From an uncultured Mycoplasmatota bacterium (lineage in GTDB: Bacteria > Bacillota_I > Bacilli_A > RF39 > UBA660), in the NCBI GenBank assembly GCA_947642475.1, contig CANRSQ010000007.1, positions 1 through 37,947 of the forward strand: 37,947 nt of DNA, read 5' to 3'. Every line of letters starts with the position of its first letter. Position 1 is the stretch's first letter. The notes beneath the pieces are model-generated. The model saw nothing but the letters and a program-made list of their open reading frames with translations. It was not told where the DNA came from and made no database searches. Position numbers and translations under genes: made by a program. Positions 30,952-37,947 of the stretch are shown here, piece after piece.

Positions 30952-32289
30952 ATGAAAGAAACAGTAAATGATATGCCAAGCAATATGACAAAAATAGACT
31001 TTGATCTTATAAGGGGATGGATTAGCGAACATCTAAAAACACCCAATGAAATAGTTCATAGTGAAGGTCGTAATGTTATTGTCAGCACAGAACTAGGGCT
31101 TAAAGAATTTACAATTCCAAGACTATCAGAAGATAATAAAGTCGCATGGAAAAAATCATGGCTTGACGTTTATGATGCCTGTTTAGATGCTTTACAGTTA
31201 AAAGTAAATCGTATTTATTTAGCCGGAAAAAAAGAAGGATATATTATTCAAACATCACCAAATGAAGTTAGAGTTGGACTAACAATAATAAAAATAGCAG
31301 ATGATCATAATTCAGTTGCTTATGCACGTGCCCTAGAAAAAATCATTTCAACTTATAAAAAAATCAAAGAAGAAGAAGCTAAAAGAATAAATTCTTCTCC
31401 AATCAGTGTCAATCGTTCGACAATAAATATTGGCGCTTCGGATAAGGCCGTTGCTAATATGTATAAAGTTGGTAACGACATATCAACTGTAAAAGAAAAA
31501 GTAGTAACCCCAAAAGTAGAATTACCAAAACAAGAAACAATTTTAAAAACACCTTTAAAGCATGAAGAAGATAGAGTTAGTACAGTTAGAATGGCCATGC
31601 CAAAACCTATTGTAGAAGAAAGAAAACCAAAAGAGGAAAATTCTGACAAACGCCAAGTAATCATTCAAAAAATTCCTGATAATGTTTCTTTAGATAAAAA
31701 TGATTGTGAAATTTATAAAACCCAGCCGCTAGTAATCGCAAGCTGTGTCAGTGTTAAAAATGGTGATGGTGTCTTTAGAGATAATATCGATATACTTAGA
31801 GAAAATATTCCAAATATTTCTATCGGTTCATTTATTAGAGGAAAATCTACAAATACTGACCAAGCTGAAAAAGAAACAACAAGAATGCTAAAACTATTAA
31901 ATGAATGCCAAGTTTCAAAACTTGTAATCTATGAAATAAATAATGATTACATCGCAAACCACTTAAAGAAAAAAGATTGTATCGAAGAAATTATGGAAGC
32001 TGCTAATAATATATGCGCTGTATTAATGGAAGAAAAATATTATCCAATTTTATGTATGGATTTAGATACATATGAAAGCATTAAAACAGTACTTCCAGAA
32101 TATAAAGAAAAATATCCAATTATAAAATGTGTTACACCAAAACAAAAAGATATGGTTAGTAACAGTGATGATATTTTATATATGAACCCAAGCAGCGATA
32201 GTGATGCCGTTATGGTTTATGATGAAAACATGCAAACAAGTTTAAGAACAATCCCACAAAAAGAATCATATAGTAATCAAATTGCTTAA
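30952..32289 (+). CDS. Two-part protein with a divergent GH25-like C-terminal domain and no signal peptide
   Basis: 445 residues from the ATG at 30952; the in-frame GTG at 30943 lies in the ribosome-binding site AGGTGAT. The N-terminal domain (about 10-130) is unrecognised; a Lys/Pro/Glu linker (about 135-235) follows. The C-terminal part (about 255-400) reads like a lysozyme-like GH25 barrel: an I-A-S-C-V-S-V-K-N-G-D-G-V start, I-S-I-G-S-F-I-R-G-K-S-T-N-T-D-Q-A-E-K-E-T, and V-I-Y-E-I-N-N-D where GH25 has D-I-E. The catalytic acids appear absent and no export signal is visible. Remote resemblance only; a pseudo-enzyme is possible. Confidence 0.6.
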   Translation: MKETVNDMPSNMTKIDFDLIRGWISEHLKTPNEIVHSEGRNVIVSTELGLKEFTIPRLSEDNKVAWKKSWLDVYDACLDALQLKVNRIYLAGKKEGYIIQTSPNEVRVGLTIIKIADDHNSVAYARALEKIISTYKKIKEEEAKRINSSPISVNRSTINIGASDKAVANMYKVGNDISTVKEKVVTPKVELPKQETILKTPLKHEEDRVSTVRMAMPKPIVEERKPKEENSDKRQVIIQKIPDNVSLDKNDCEIYKTQPLVIASCVSVKNGDGVFRDNIDILRENIPNISIGSFIRGKSTNTDQAEKETTRMLKLLNECQVSKLVIYEINNDYIANHLKKKDCIEEIMEAANNICAVLMEEKYYPILCMDLDTYESIKTVLPEYKEKYPIIKCVTPKQKDMVSNSDDILYMNPSSDSDAVMVYDENMQTSLRTIPQKESYSNQIA

Positions 32290-32301
32290 TGATTCTTTTT
32301 T
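32261..32301 (+). terminator. Intrinsic terminator with long loop
   Basis: AAGAATCAT / ATGATTCTT with a 19-base loop, followed by T's; overlaps the gene's last codons. Confidence 0.65.
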
Positions 32302-32341
32302 CTTAAAAATATAGTATAATTAAATTAATGAGGTGAAGCAA

Positions 32342-34666
32342 ATGCTACAATTAAAAAACATCAAAAAAAGTTATAAAACTGGTTCCTTTACCCAACAAGC
32401 CCTAAAAGGAATTAATTTAGAATTTAGAGACAATGAATTTGTAGCCGTACTAGGACCATCAGGAAGCGGAAAAACAACACTATTAAATATCATAGGCGGC
32501 CTAGATAAATATACAAGTGGCGATCTAATAATAAATGGAAAATCAACCAAACACTTTAAAGAAAGTGAATGGGATGCCTACCGAAATAATTCAGTTGGAT
32601 TCATATTTCAAAGCTATAACCTAATTCCCCATATTTCAGTATTAGAAAACGTTGAAATGGGACTTATCCTAAGTGGGGTACCAGCTAAACAAAGAAAAGA
32701 AAAAGCCTTAAGTCTATTAAAAAAAGTCGGTTTAAAAGAACATAGCCATAAGAAACCAAGTCAACTTTCAGGTGGACAAATGCAAAGAGTCGCTATTGCC
32801 CGCGCCCTTGCTAACAATCCAGATATCATTTTAGCTGATGAACCAACAGGCGCCCTAGACTCAAAAACAAGTAAACAAATCATGGATTTAATTAACGAAA
32901 TAGCCAAAGAAAAATTAGTTATAATGGTAACCCATAATCCCGAATTAGCCAAACAATATTCAAATAGAATAGTTGAAATGAAAGATGGAGAAGTAATAAA
33001 CGATACAAATCCAATAAAAAAACAAGAAGAAGATAAAGAAAAATTCAAATTCAAAAAAACATCAATGAGTTTTTTAACCGCTCTAAAACTATCATTCAAT
33101 AATATCAAAACAAAGAAGGGAAGAACCGCCTTAACCGCCTTCGCCTCAAGTATAGGTATTATAGGAATCGCCCTTATCTTGTCACTATCAAATGGTTTTA
33201 ACATGGAAGTAGAAAACTTCGAACAAAATTCACTTGCCGGATCACCAATCATAATTGCTACCCAGTCAATGCAAATGGATGCCGAAACAATGAAAAAAAT
33301 GACAGGCGATACCGAACTAGAAAAATACCCAACTAAAAAAGAAATATATGTTCAAGATGATGCTATGGATAAAATGCTTCACAAAAATAAAATTACTAAA
33401 GACTATATAAATTATATAGAAAACATGGATATGACAAACGTTGCTGGATATTCATTTCAAAAAGGAACTGCCATCAACATGGTAATAAAAGATAAAGATA
33501 ACTATACATTAGCTGGTACAACAAGCAGTACAGATAATGGAATGAGTAATATGCAATTATGGACATTACTACCAACAAACCCAAATAAAGAAGACGGTGT
33601 AATAGAAGAAAATTATGATATTCTCGCAGGCACATTAGATAATGATAAACCTGGATTAATATTACAAGTTGATAGTCGTAATCAAATATCATCATCAGTC
33701 CTAAAACAATTAGGATTCACAGACAAAGATAAAGTAAGTTTTGAAGACATCATGAATAAAGAAATAAAAGTAATATTAAATGATGATTACTATCAAAAAG
33801 TAGGTGATAACTTTATTCCAAGTAGAGACTACGAAAATTTATATAATAACAAAAATAACATCACCGTTAACGTAGAAGCCATCATAAGAGGTAAAGAAGG
33901 AAAAGAAGTAGTCACCAATACAAGTGGACTTGCATATACAAATGGTTTAGTAAATCAAGTCATCGAAAAAAATAAAAATTCAGAAATAGTAAAAGCCCAA
34001 GAAACCAAAGACTACAATATTTTAAATCATCAAAAATTTGACGAAAATGATGACAGTACAAACACCAAAGAAATGATGATGGGATATTTAGGGGCTGACA
34101 TACTTCCTATGTCAATTTATATTTATCCAAAAGACTTCGACACCAAAGATGACATAATAAAATATTTAGATAAATACAATAAGGGAAAAGATGAAGCAGA
34201 TACTATCCAATACACCGATATGGCCGAAATGATTTCCTCACTAACTGGAAGTATTATGGACGCAATTACAATCGTCCTTATCGCATTTTCATCAATTTCA
34301 TTAATTGTATCCTCAATAATGATAGGTATTATAACTTACATTTCCGTTCTAGAGAGAACCAAAGAAATCGGAATATTAAGAGCCCTTGGAGCCAGAAAAA
34401 AAGACATCAAACGCGTATTCAATGCAGAAACATTTATAATAGGTCTTTTCTCAGGAGTACTTGGAATAACAATCGCATATTTACTAACAATCCCAACAAA
34501 CATAATTATTGAAAACCTTTCAGGACTTGCTAACGTCGCCAAATTAAATCCACTACATGCTATAATTTTAATTATTATCAGTATGGTTTTAACAATAATT
34601 GGTGGTGCAATTCCTGCTAGTATAGCTTCGAAAAAAGATCCTGTAGAAGCCTTAAGAACCGAATAA
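32342..34666 (+). CDS. ABC transporter, fused ATPase and MacB/FtsX-type permease
   Basis: 774 residues from the ATG at 32342; the GTG at 32333 is within the GAGGTGA ribosome-binding site. The ATPase domain (1 to about 225) has Walker A G38-P-S-G-S-G-K-T, signature L142-S-G-G-Q and Walker B I-I-L-A-D-E-P-T-G-A-L-D. One helix near 265-290, a large extracytoplasmic domain (about 290-635), then three helices with the FtsX-like L-E-R-T-K-E-I-G-I-L-R-A-L-G-A-R-K-K-D-I block (about 645-770). MacB-type mechanotransmission exporters handle peptides, lipoproteins or drugs. It stands alone, with no adaptor or two-component genes. TATAAT at 32315-32320 is the probable -10. Confidence 0.93.
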   Translation: MLQLKNIKKSYKTGSFTQQALKGINLEFRDNEFVAVLGPSGSGKTTLLNIIGGLDKYTSGDLIINGKSTKHFKESEWDAYRNNSVGFIFQSYNLIPHISVLENVEMGLILSGVPAKQRKEKALSLLKKVGLKEHSHKKPSQLSGGQMQRVAIARALANNPDIILADEPTGALDSKTSKQIMDLINEIAKEKLVIMVTHNPELAKQYSNRIVEMKDGEVINDTNPIKKQEEDKEKFKFKKTSMSFLTALKLSFNNIKTKKGRTALTAFASSIGIIGIALILSLSNGFNMEVENFEQNSLAGSPIIIATQSMQMDAETMKKMTGDTELEKYPTKKEIYVQDDAMDKMLHKNKITKDYINYIENMDMTNVAGYSFQKGTAINMVIKDKDNYTLAGTTSSTDNGMSNMQLWTLLPTNPNKEDGVIEENYDILAGTLDNDKPGLILQVDSRNQISSSVLKQLGFTDKDKVSFEDIMNKEIKVILNDDYYQKVGDNFIPSRDYENLYNNKNNITVNVEAIIRGKEGKEVVTNTSGLAYTNGLVNQVIEKNKNSEIVKAQETKDYNILNHQKFDENDDSTNTKEMMMGYLGADILPMSIYIYPKDFDTKDDIIKYLDKYNKGKDEADTIQYTDMAEMISSLTGSIMDAITIVLIAFSSISLIVSSIMIGIITYISVLERTKEIGILRALGARKKDIKRVFNAETFIIGLFSGVLGITIAYLLTIPTNIIIENLSGLANVAKLNPLHAIILIIISMVLTIIGGAIPASIASKKDPVEALRTE

Positions 34667-34672
34667 AATAAC

Positions 34673-34706
34673 AAAAAAGAATTAATTAAAAAATAATTCT
34701 TTTTTT
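34673..34706 (+). terminator. Intrinsic terminator
   Basis: AAAGAATTA / TAATTCTTT, then T's. Confidence 0.8.
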
Positions 34707-34708
34707 CA

Positions 34709-34737
34709 TTGACTAACATTTCCTATGGTGGTAAGAT
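34709..34737 (+). promoter_or_regulatory. msrAB promoter
   Basis: TTGACT (34709-34714), 17-bp spacer, TAAGAT (34732-34737). The leader is about 60 nt. Confidence 0.75.
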
Positions 34738-34803
34738 AGAAAACATTGATTAAAAAGTTATAGAATTTTAAAGATAATATCATAATAATAAGAGGTGATG
34801 CGA

Positions 34804-35688
34804 GTGAAAGATATATATTTAGCTGGCGGATGCTTTTGGGGAGTACAAAAATACTTTGACTTAGTCGATGGCATCATCGGTACCGAAGTAGGATACGCCA
34901 ACGGCAAAAGCAAGAATCCCACTTATCAATCAGTTTGTAAAGGAAGTGGACATGCAGAAACCGTCCATATAATTTATAATCCAGACATTATTAAACTAGA
35001 TAGACTCTTAGAATATTATTATGATATAATAGACCCAACAAGTTTTCATAAGCAAGGTGAAGACGAAGGAATTCAATATAGAACCGGCATTTATTACACA
35101 AATAAAAAAGACGTCGAATTAATCGTAAACTCCTTAGAAAACTTACAAAAAAAATACAAAAAAAAGATTGTTGTCGAAGTAGAAAAACTAAATAACTATA
35201 CAAGAGCAGAAAAGTATCATCAAAAATTTTTAAAAAATCATCCTTTTAGTTATTGCCATATTCCAAATCATAAATTTAGAGATGTAGTAAATAAAGATAT
35301 GGCCCATTATGTAACAAAAAATAAAGGAACAGAACCAGCCTTTAAAAATAAATACTATAATCATTTTAAAGAAGGCATATATGTTGATATTGATACAAAT
35401 GAACCACTGTTTTCATCAAAAGATAAATATCAAACAGAATGTGGCTGGCCAACATTTAGTCAACCAATAGAACCAAACAACATCGAAAAACACCAAGACT
35501 TAAGCCACTTCATGTTAAGAACCGAAGTAATATCAAAAACAAGCAAAAATCATCTAGGTCATGTATTTAATGATGGGCCGAAAGAATTAGGCGGTAAACG
35601 CTACTGCATCAATAGTGCTGCTCTAAAATTTATTCCCAAAGAACAAATGGAAAAACAAGGCTTCAAAGAGTATCTAAAATACTTATAA
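34804..35688 (+). CDS. msrAB: Bifunctional peptide methionine sulfoxide reductase MsrA/MsrB
   Basis: 294 residues from the GTG at 34804; AGAGGTGA just before it is the ribosome-binding site, so the GTG/ATG at 34795/34798 are not starts. The MsrA domain (1 to about 150) has the active site G-G-C10-F-W-G. The MsrB domain (about 165-294) has K-Y-Q-T-E-C-G-W-P-T-F, H-L-G-H-V-F-N-D-G-P and catalytic C268 in R-Y-C-I-N-S. The zinc-binding C-x-x-C of some MsrB proteins is missing, as in the zinc-free form. Reduces both diastereomers of oxidised methionine. The next gene follows 16 bp downstream. Confidence 0.96.
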   Translation: MKDIYLAGGCFWGVQKYFDLVDGIIGTEVGYANGKSKNPTYQSVCKGSGHAETVHIIYNPDIIKLDRLLEYYYDIIDPTSFHKQGEDEGIQYRTGIYYTNKKDVELIVNSLENLQKKYKKKIVVEVEKLNNYTRAEKYHQKFLKNHPFSYCHIPNHKFRDVVNKDMAHYVTKNKGTEPAFKNKYYNHFKEGIYVDIDTNEPLFSSKDKYQTECGWPTFSQPIEPNNIEKHQDLSHFMLRTEVISKTSKNHLGHVFNDGPKELGGKRYCINSAALKFIPKEQMEKQGFKEYLKYL

Positions 35689-35704
35689 TCAAAAGAGGTA
35701 AAAA

Positions 35705-36433
35705 ATGAAAGAAATTTTAACAATAGCGACATTTAATTTTCAAAATACATATCATCCATATCAAACATTAAAAGATAAATCAGATTGTTATACGTTCATA
35801 AAATTTATAATGGAAAATGATATTGATATATTAGGAACCCAAGAAACAACTTTAAGAAACCTAAAACTTTGCGAACCAATCCTCCAAGAATATGGCTATA
35901 AACTCTATGGATCAGGACGTTTCAAAAAATTAGGCACTATATATCCAATCAGTTTAGCCAACGAAACAAACTCAATTATATTTAAAAAAGGTTTAGGAAA
36001 AGGCGTAAGTACAACATCAATTCCATGGCTTGGTACAGCCTTTCCGAGAATAATTACAAGAGCCGATTTTGAAGATATAGTATTTCTAAATACACATTTA
36101 GATAATCTAAACCCTAAAGTAAAAATTAAACAACTAAAATTCATAAAGCAAATGATAAGATCATTAGTAAATGAAAATAAAAAAATAATTTTAACTGGCG
36201 ATTTCAACATGACCCTTAAAAATAAAAGCCTAAAAGAATTTATTCAAAGTCTAAGCCTGTTAGGAATAAAAAGAGTAGAAGCTAACGAAAACAGTTGTAG
36301 AGGAATTAACTTTGGCCCACTAGATCATATATTTATTCCAAATGATTTTGAAGTAGAAGAAATAAAACAACCAACCATTTCCATTAGTGATCATAAACCA
36401 ATAATCGTAAAAGTAAAAACCAATACAAAATAA
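35705..36433 (+). CDS. Endonuclease/exonuclease/phosphatase (EEP) family hydrolase
   Basis: 242 residues. Starts I-A-T-F-N-F-Q-N, then G-T-Q-E-T with the metal-binding Glu, N-T-H-L-D-N-L, L-T-G-D-F-N-M, G-P-L-D-H-I-F and S-D-H-K-P-I. All motifs of the Mg-dependent EEP fold are present; whether it acts on nucleic acid, a phospholipid or a small phosphate ester cannot be told. AAGAGGT precedes the ATG; probably co-transcribed with msrAB. Confidence 0.9.
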   Translation: MKEILTIATFNFQNTYHPYQTLKDKSDCYTFIKFIMENDIDILGTQETTLRNLKLCEPILQEYGYKLYGSGRFKKLGTIYPISLANETNSIIFKKGLGKGVSTTSIPWLGTAFPRIITRADFEDIVFLNTHLDNLNPKVKIKQLKFIKQMIRSLVNENKKIILTGDFNMTLKNKSLKEFIQSLSLLGIKRVEANENSCRGINFGPLDHIFIPNDFEVEEIKQPTISISDHKPIIVKVKTNTK

Positions 36434-36456
36434 CGAGGTATACCTGTGCATCTATT

Positions 36457-36482
36457 AAAGGTTTATTAAAAACCTTTTTTTT
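36457..36482 (+). terminator. Terminator of the msrAB-EEP operon
   Basis: AAAGGTTT / AAACCTTT and a T run. Confidence 0.85.
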
Positions 36483-36505
36483 GATAAAATAAAAGTGGTG
36501 ATAAT

Positions 36506-36985
36506 ATGGAAAATAAATTAAAAGAAATAGTAGAAATTTTAACCAATAATGAACAAACAATAAGTACAATGGAATCATGTACCGGTGGAGGTCTTGCTAA
36601 CGCAATAACAAATATAGAAGGCGCTAGTAACATACTTAAATTCAGTGCCATAACATATTCAAATGAATATAAAATAAAAATGGGCGTACCAAAAAAAACC
36701 ATTGATAAATACACAGTCTATAGTATAGAAGCAGCTAGAGAAATGGCTAAAAGTATAAGTGATTTTACAAATAGTGATTATGCGGTCGGAATAACAGGCA
36801 AACTAAATAAAGTAGATCCAAACAATTTAAACGGCAACGATAATGAAGTATTCGTAAGCATATATGAAAAACAAACAAAAAAACACTATGACAATAAAAT
36901 CATAGTAACCAAAGAAACAAGAAAAGAAAATAAAAATGAAGTAATTAATGAGATAGTAAATCAATTAATAACTATTATAAAATAA
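36506..36985 (+). CDS. CinA C-terminal domain protein (nicotinamide-nucleotide amidase-like)
   Basis: 159 residues. Stand-alone CinA-C/PncC domain: T-M-E-S-C-T-G-G-G-L-A-N-A-I-T with the conserved Ser, and Y-A-V-G-I-T-G-K. Family members deamidate NMN to NaMN. The usual G-P-G/GG segment after V-G-I-T-G is altered to G-K-L-N-K-V-D-P, so activity should be checked. GGTGAT precedes the ATG. Confidence 0.88.
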   Translation: MENKLKEIVEILTNNEQTISTMESCTGGGLANAITNIEGASNILKFSAITYSNEYKIKMGVPKKTIDKYTVYSIEAAREMAKSISDFTNSDYAVGITGKLNKVDPNNLNGNDNEVFVSIYEKQTKKHYDNKIIVTKETRKENKNEVINEIVNQLITIIK

Positions 36986-37007
36986 AGCTGTAACCTACAG
37001 CTTTATT
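36981..37007. terminator. Bidirectional terminator between convergent genes
   Basis: AATAAAGCTGTA / TACAGCTTTATT with a three-base loop; A/T-rich flanks serve both strands. Confidence 0.8.
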
Positions 37008-37477
37008 AAATTATACTCATAATCTAAATTCTTAATAAATTTAAACATATCATCCATAGAAATAAATAGAGTAGATGTATTATCATTAGGATGGAAAGTA
37101 ATCGTTTTTTCACCCAATAATTCTTCATCAATAAATATTTCAATATCATGTTCATCATTATTAATTAAACCAAATAAAGAAACCATACCAGGCACTAATC
37201 CTAGTTTATCCATTAACTGACTTTCACTTCCAAAATGTAGTCTATCATTAACAAGCTCACCAAGACTTTTTAAATCCAAACGTTTTTTGTCATCCATAAT
37301 TACTAAATAAAAACGTCTATCTTTTTTACCAGCTAAAAATAAAGTTTTAGATGGCACCCCATCTTTACCAGAAATAGCCAAGTCAGCTTCTTCCGTAGTC
37401 CATACAGCACCATGCTTAACCTCGTCAAATTTTATATCCATATCATTTAATAAATTGATAACTTTTTCCCTCTGCAC
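36995..37477 (-). CDS. YbaK/ProX-type aminoacyl-tRNA deacylase
   Basis: 160 residues from the GTG at 37477; GAGAGGTGA lies just upstream and makes the longer GTG start at 37507 unlikely. Trans-editing domain: H-G-A-V-W-T-T-E-E-A, G-V-P-S-K-T-L-F-L-A-G-K-K, Y-L-V-I-M-D-D-K-K-R-L-D-L-K, F-G-S-E-S-Q-L, G-L-V-P-G-M-V-S-L-F-G-L-I-N-N-D and F-H-P-N-D-N-T-S-T. The pattern is that of PrdX/ProXp-ala, which clears Ala-tRNA-Pro. A minus-strand TTGGAA-17-TATATT (37526-37498) is a possible promoter with a very short leader. Confidence 0.9.
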   Translation of the reverse strand: MQREKVINLLNDMDIKFDEVKHGAVWTTEEADLAISGKDGVPSKTLFLAGKKDRRFYLVIMDDKKRLDLKSLGELVNDRLHFGSESQLMDKLGLVPGMVSLFGLINNDEHDIEIFIDEELLGEKTITFHPNDNTSTLFISMDDMFKFIKNLDYEYNLIKL

Positions 37478-37575
37478 GCCAATCACCTCTCTTGACAAAT
37501 ATATCACAATAACCCGTTTTTTCCAAATAAATTTATTTTTTAATAAAAATATCTAGAAATTTATATATTTTGTGC

Positions 37576-37581
37576 TATAAT
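37576..37581 (+). promoter_or_regulatory. -10 box of tRNA-Lys
   Basis: TATAAT with TGTG just upstream and a poor -35, about 18 nt before the tRNA. Confidence 0.5.
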
Positions 37582-37598
37582 TAAATATGTAATGATTT

Positions 37599-37674
37599 GT
37601 CTCCTTAGCTCAGTTGGTAGAGCAACAGACTCTTAATCTGTGGGTCTAGGGTTCGAGCCCCTAAGGGGACACCA
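37599..37674 (+). tRNA. tRNA-Lys (CTT)
   Basis: Acceptor GTCTCCT / AGGGGAC (one G-U pair), D-arm AGCTCAGTTGGTAGAGC, anticodon stem ACAGA / TCTGT with loop CTCTTAA, GGGTTCGAGCCC T-arm, encoded CCA. Confidence 0.95.
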
Positions 37675-37684
37675 TTTAGAAAAC

Positions 37685-37710
37685 AAGTCCTTTGAATTCA
37701 AAGGACTTTT
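37685..37710 (+). terminator. tRNA-Lys terminator
   Basis: AAGTCCTTTG / CAAAGGACTT with loop AATT, followed by TT. Confidence 0.85.
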
Positions 37711-37745
37711 AATATACCACAAATACTACAATAAATTTTAATATA

Positions 37746-37851
37746 TACAAAATTCTCTTTTTTGTAGGGTAAAAACATACAGATTTGCCAAATTGTCTTA
37801 AGCAAATTTGGCATTTTTGTATGATAAAAGTGTGCAGATTTGGGAAATTTG
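37746..37851. repeat. Relic of the cassette upstream box, with a hairpin
   Basis: Minus-strand 37786-37746 reads AAATCTGTATGT, CCC, AAAAAA, GAATTTTGTA in the same order and spacing as the box upstream of the peptide promoters in cassettes A-C. A second half-match, GTGCAGATTTGGGAAATTTG, lies at 37832-37851 (the cassettes carry its reverse complement). Between them GCCAAATT / AATTTGGC (37787-37794 / 37805-37812), flanked by CATAC / GTATG, forms a hairpin. No peptide ORF or promoter follows on the minus strand. Confidence 0.5.
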
Positions 37852-37855
37852 TTAG

Positions 37856-37884
37856 TTGAATTTCAGTTATGTATAGTTTATATT
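37856..37884 (+). promoter_or_regulatory. Promoter of the partial gene at the window end
   Basis: TTGAAT (37856-37861), 17-bp spacer, TATATT (37879-37884). Confidence 0.75.
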
Positions 37885-37911
37885 ACCTTTTTAAAAGGAG
37901 GTGAAATAACT

Positions 37912-37947
37912 ATGGCTAAGAAATTTTATAAAGCTAGTAATGATAGT
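37912..37947 (+). CDS. Start of a gene cut by the window end
   Basis: The ATG at 37912 follows AAAGGAGG and opens M-A-K-K-F-Y-K-A-S-N-D-S. Only 12 codons are visible, too few to name the product. Confidence 0.7.
   Translation, partial: MAKKFYKASNDS

Noticed and set aside
1-37947. CRISPR array, prophage or rRNA genes
   Set aside because: No regularly spaced short repeats, phage structural genes or rRNA-like sequence were seen. The three repeats present are far apart and contain ORFs.
1-37947. Mycoplasma-type code (TGA = Trp)
   Set aside because: TGA serves as a stop in the M20, mraY, ftsW and HI0933-type genes, and Trp positions in conserved motifs are TGG.

Overview
The window is AT-rich DNA from a walled, low-GC Firmicutes-type bacterium (Bacilli-like; an uncultured gut Bacilli/Erysipelotrichia-RF39-type lineage would fit, but that is inference). 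Evidence: purine-rich Shine-Dalgarno sites (AGGAGG, GGTGAT), TTGACx-17-TATAAT promoters, compact intrinsic terminators, tRNAs with encoded CCA, a cell-wall block (PBP, mraY, ftsW), a Gram-positive lipoprotein and prepilin-like proteins. TGA is used as stop (M20 peptidase, mraY, flavoprotein), so the code is standard. Almost all genes lie on the + strand; exceptions are a tandem-HTH regulator and a YbaK-type deacylase.

Layout: 1-2380, a pilin-like surface protein and two unknown proteins; 2380-2829, repeat cassette A; 2859-3111, tRNA-CAT and tRNA-Leu; 3155-4025, divergent HTH regulator and coiled-coil protein; 4086-6336, cysS-truB; 6347-8123, repeat cassette B split by a complete IS3-family element; 8189-9004, unknown gene; 9012-13891, rpsO, pnp, SHOCT membrane protein, cardiolipin synthase, lipoprotein; 13908-15949, a structured leader RNA with a 13-codon upstream ORF and terminator, then M20 peptidase and GNAT acetyltransferase; 16006-21156, AI-2E-type transporter, PBP, mraY, ftsW; 21222-24013, two FAD flavoproteins; 24005-24424, repeat cassette C; 24496-27447, membrane protein, prepilin, SDR reductase, Ogt; 27535-30878, DUF1292, long coiled-coil protein, NfeD-stomatin pair; 30952-34706, a GH25-like domain protein without signal peptide and a fused ABC transporter; 34804-37507, MsrAB, EEP phosphatase, CinA-C, YbaK deacylase; 37599-37947, tRNA-Lys, a relic of the cassette motif, and the first codons of a further gene.

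The best candidate for an undescribed system is the three-copy cassette (A, B, C). Each copy has a strong + promoter, a long leader, a 25-27-residue hydrophobic peptide beginning M-S/T-K-K-D, a minus-strand promoter firing back toward the peptide gene, and a 5'/3' inverted repeat that lets the mRNA fold back on itself. Two substitutions in copy C's leader keep that pairing as G-U wobbles. The layout is that of a type I toxin-antitoxin module with convergent transcripts, but I do not recognise the peptide family. Copy B is cut between peptide gene and antisense promoter by the IS element, a natural test of whether copy C's antisense RNA acts in trans.

The second item is the leader at 13943-14131: the only promoter I see for the M20-GNAT operon lies upstream of a terminator and of a nested RNA fold whose strands overlap the short upstream ORF, which suggests ribosome-dependent attenuation.
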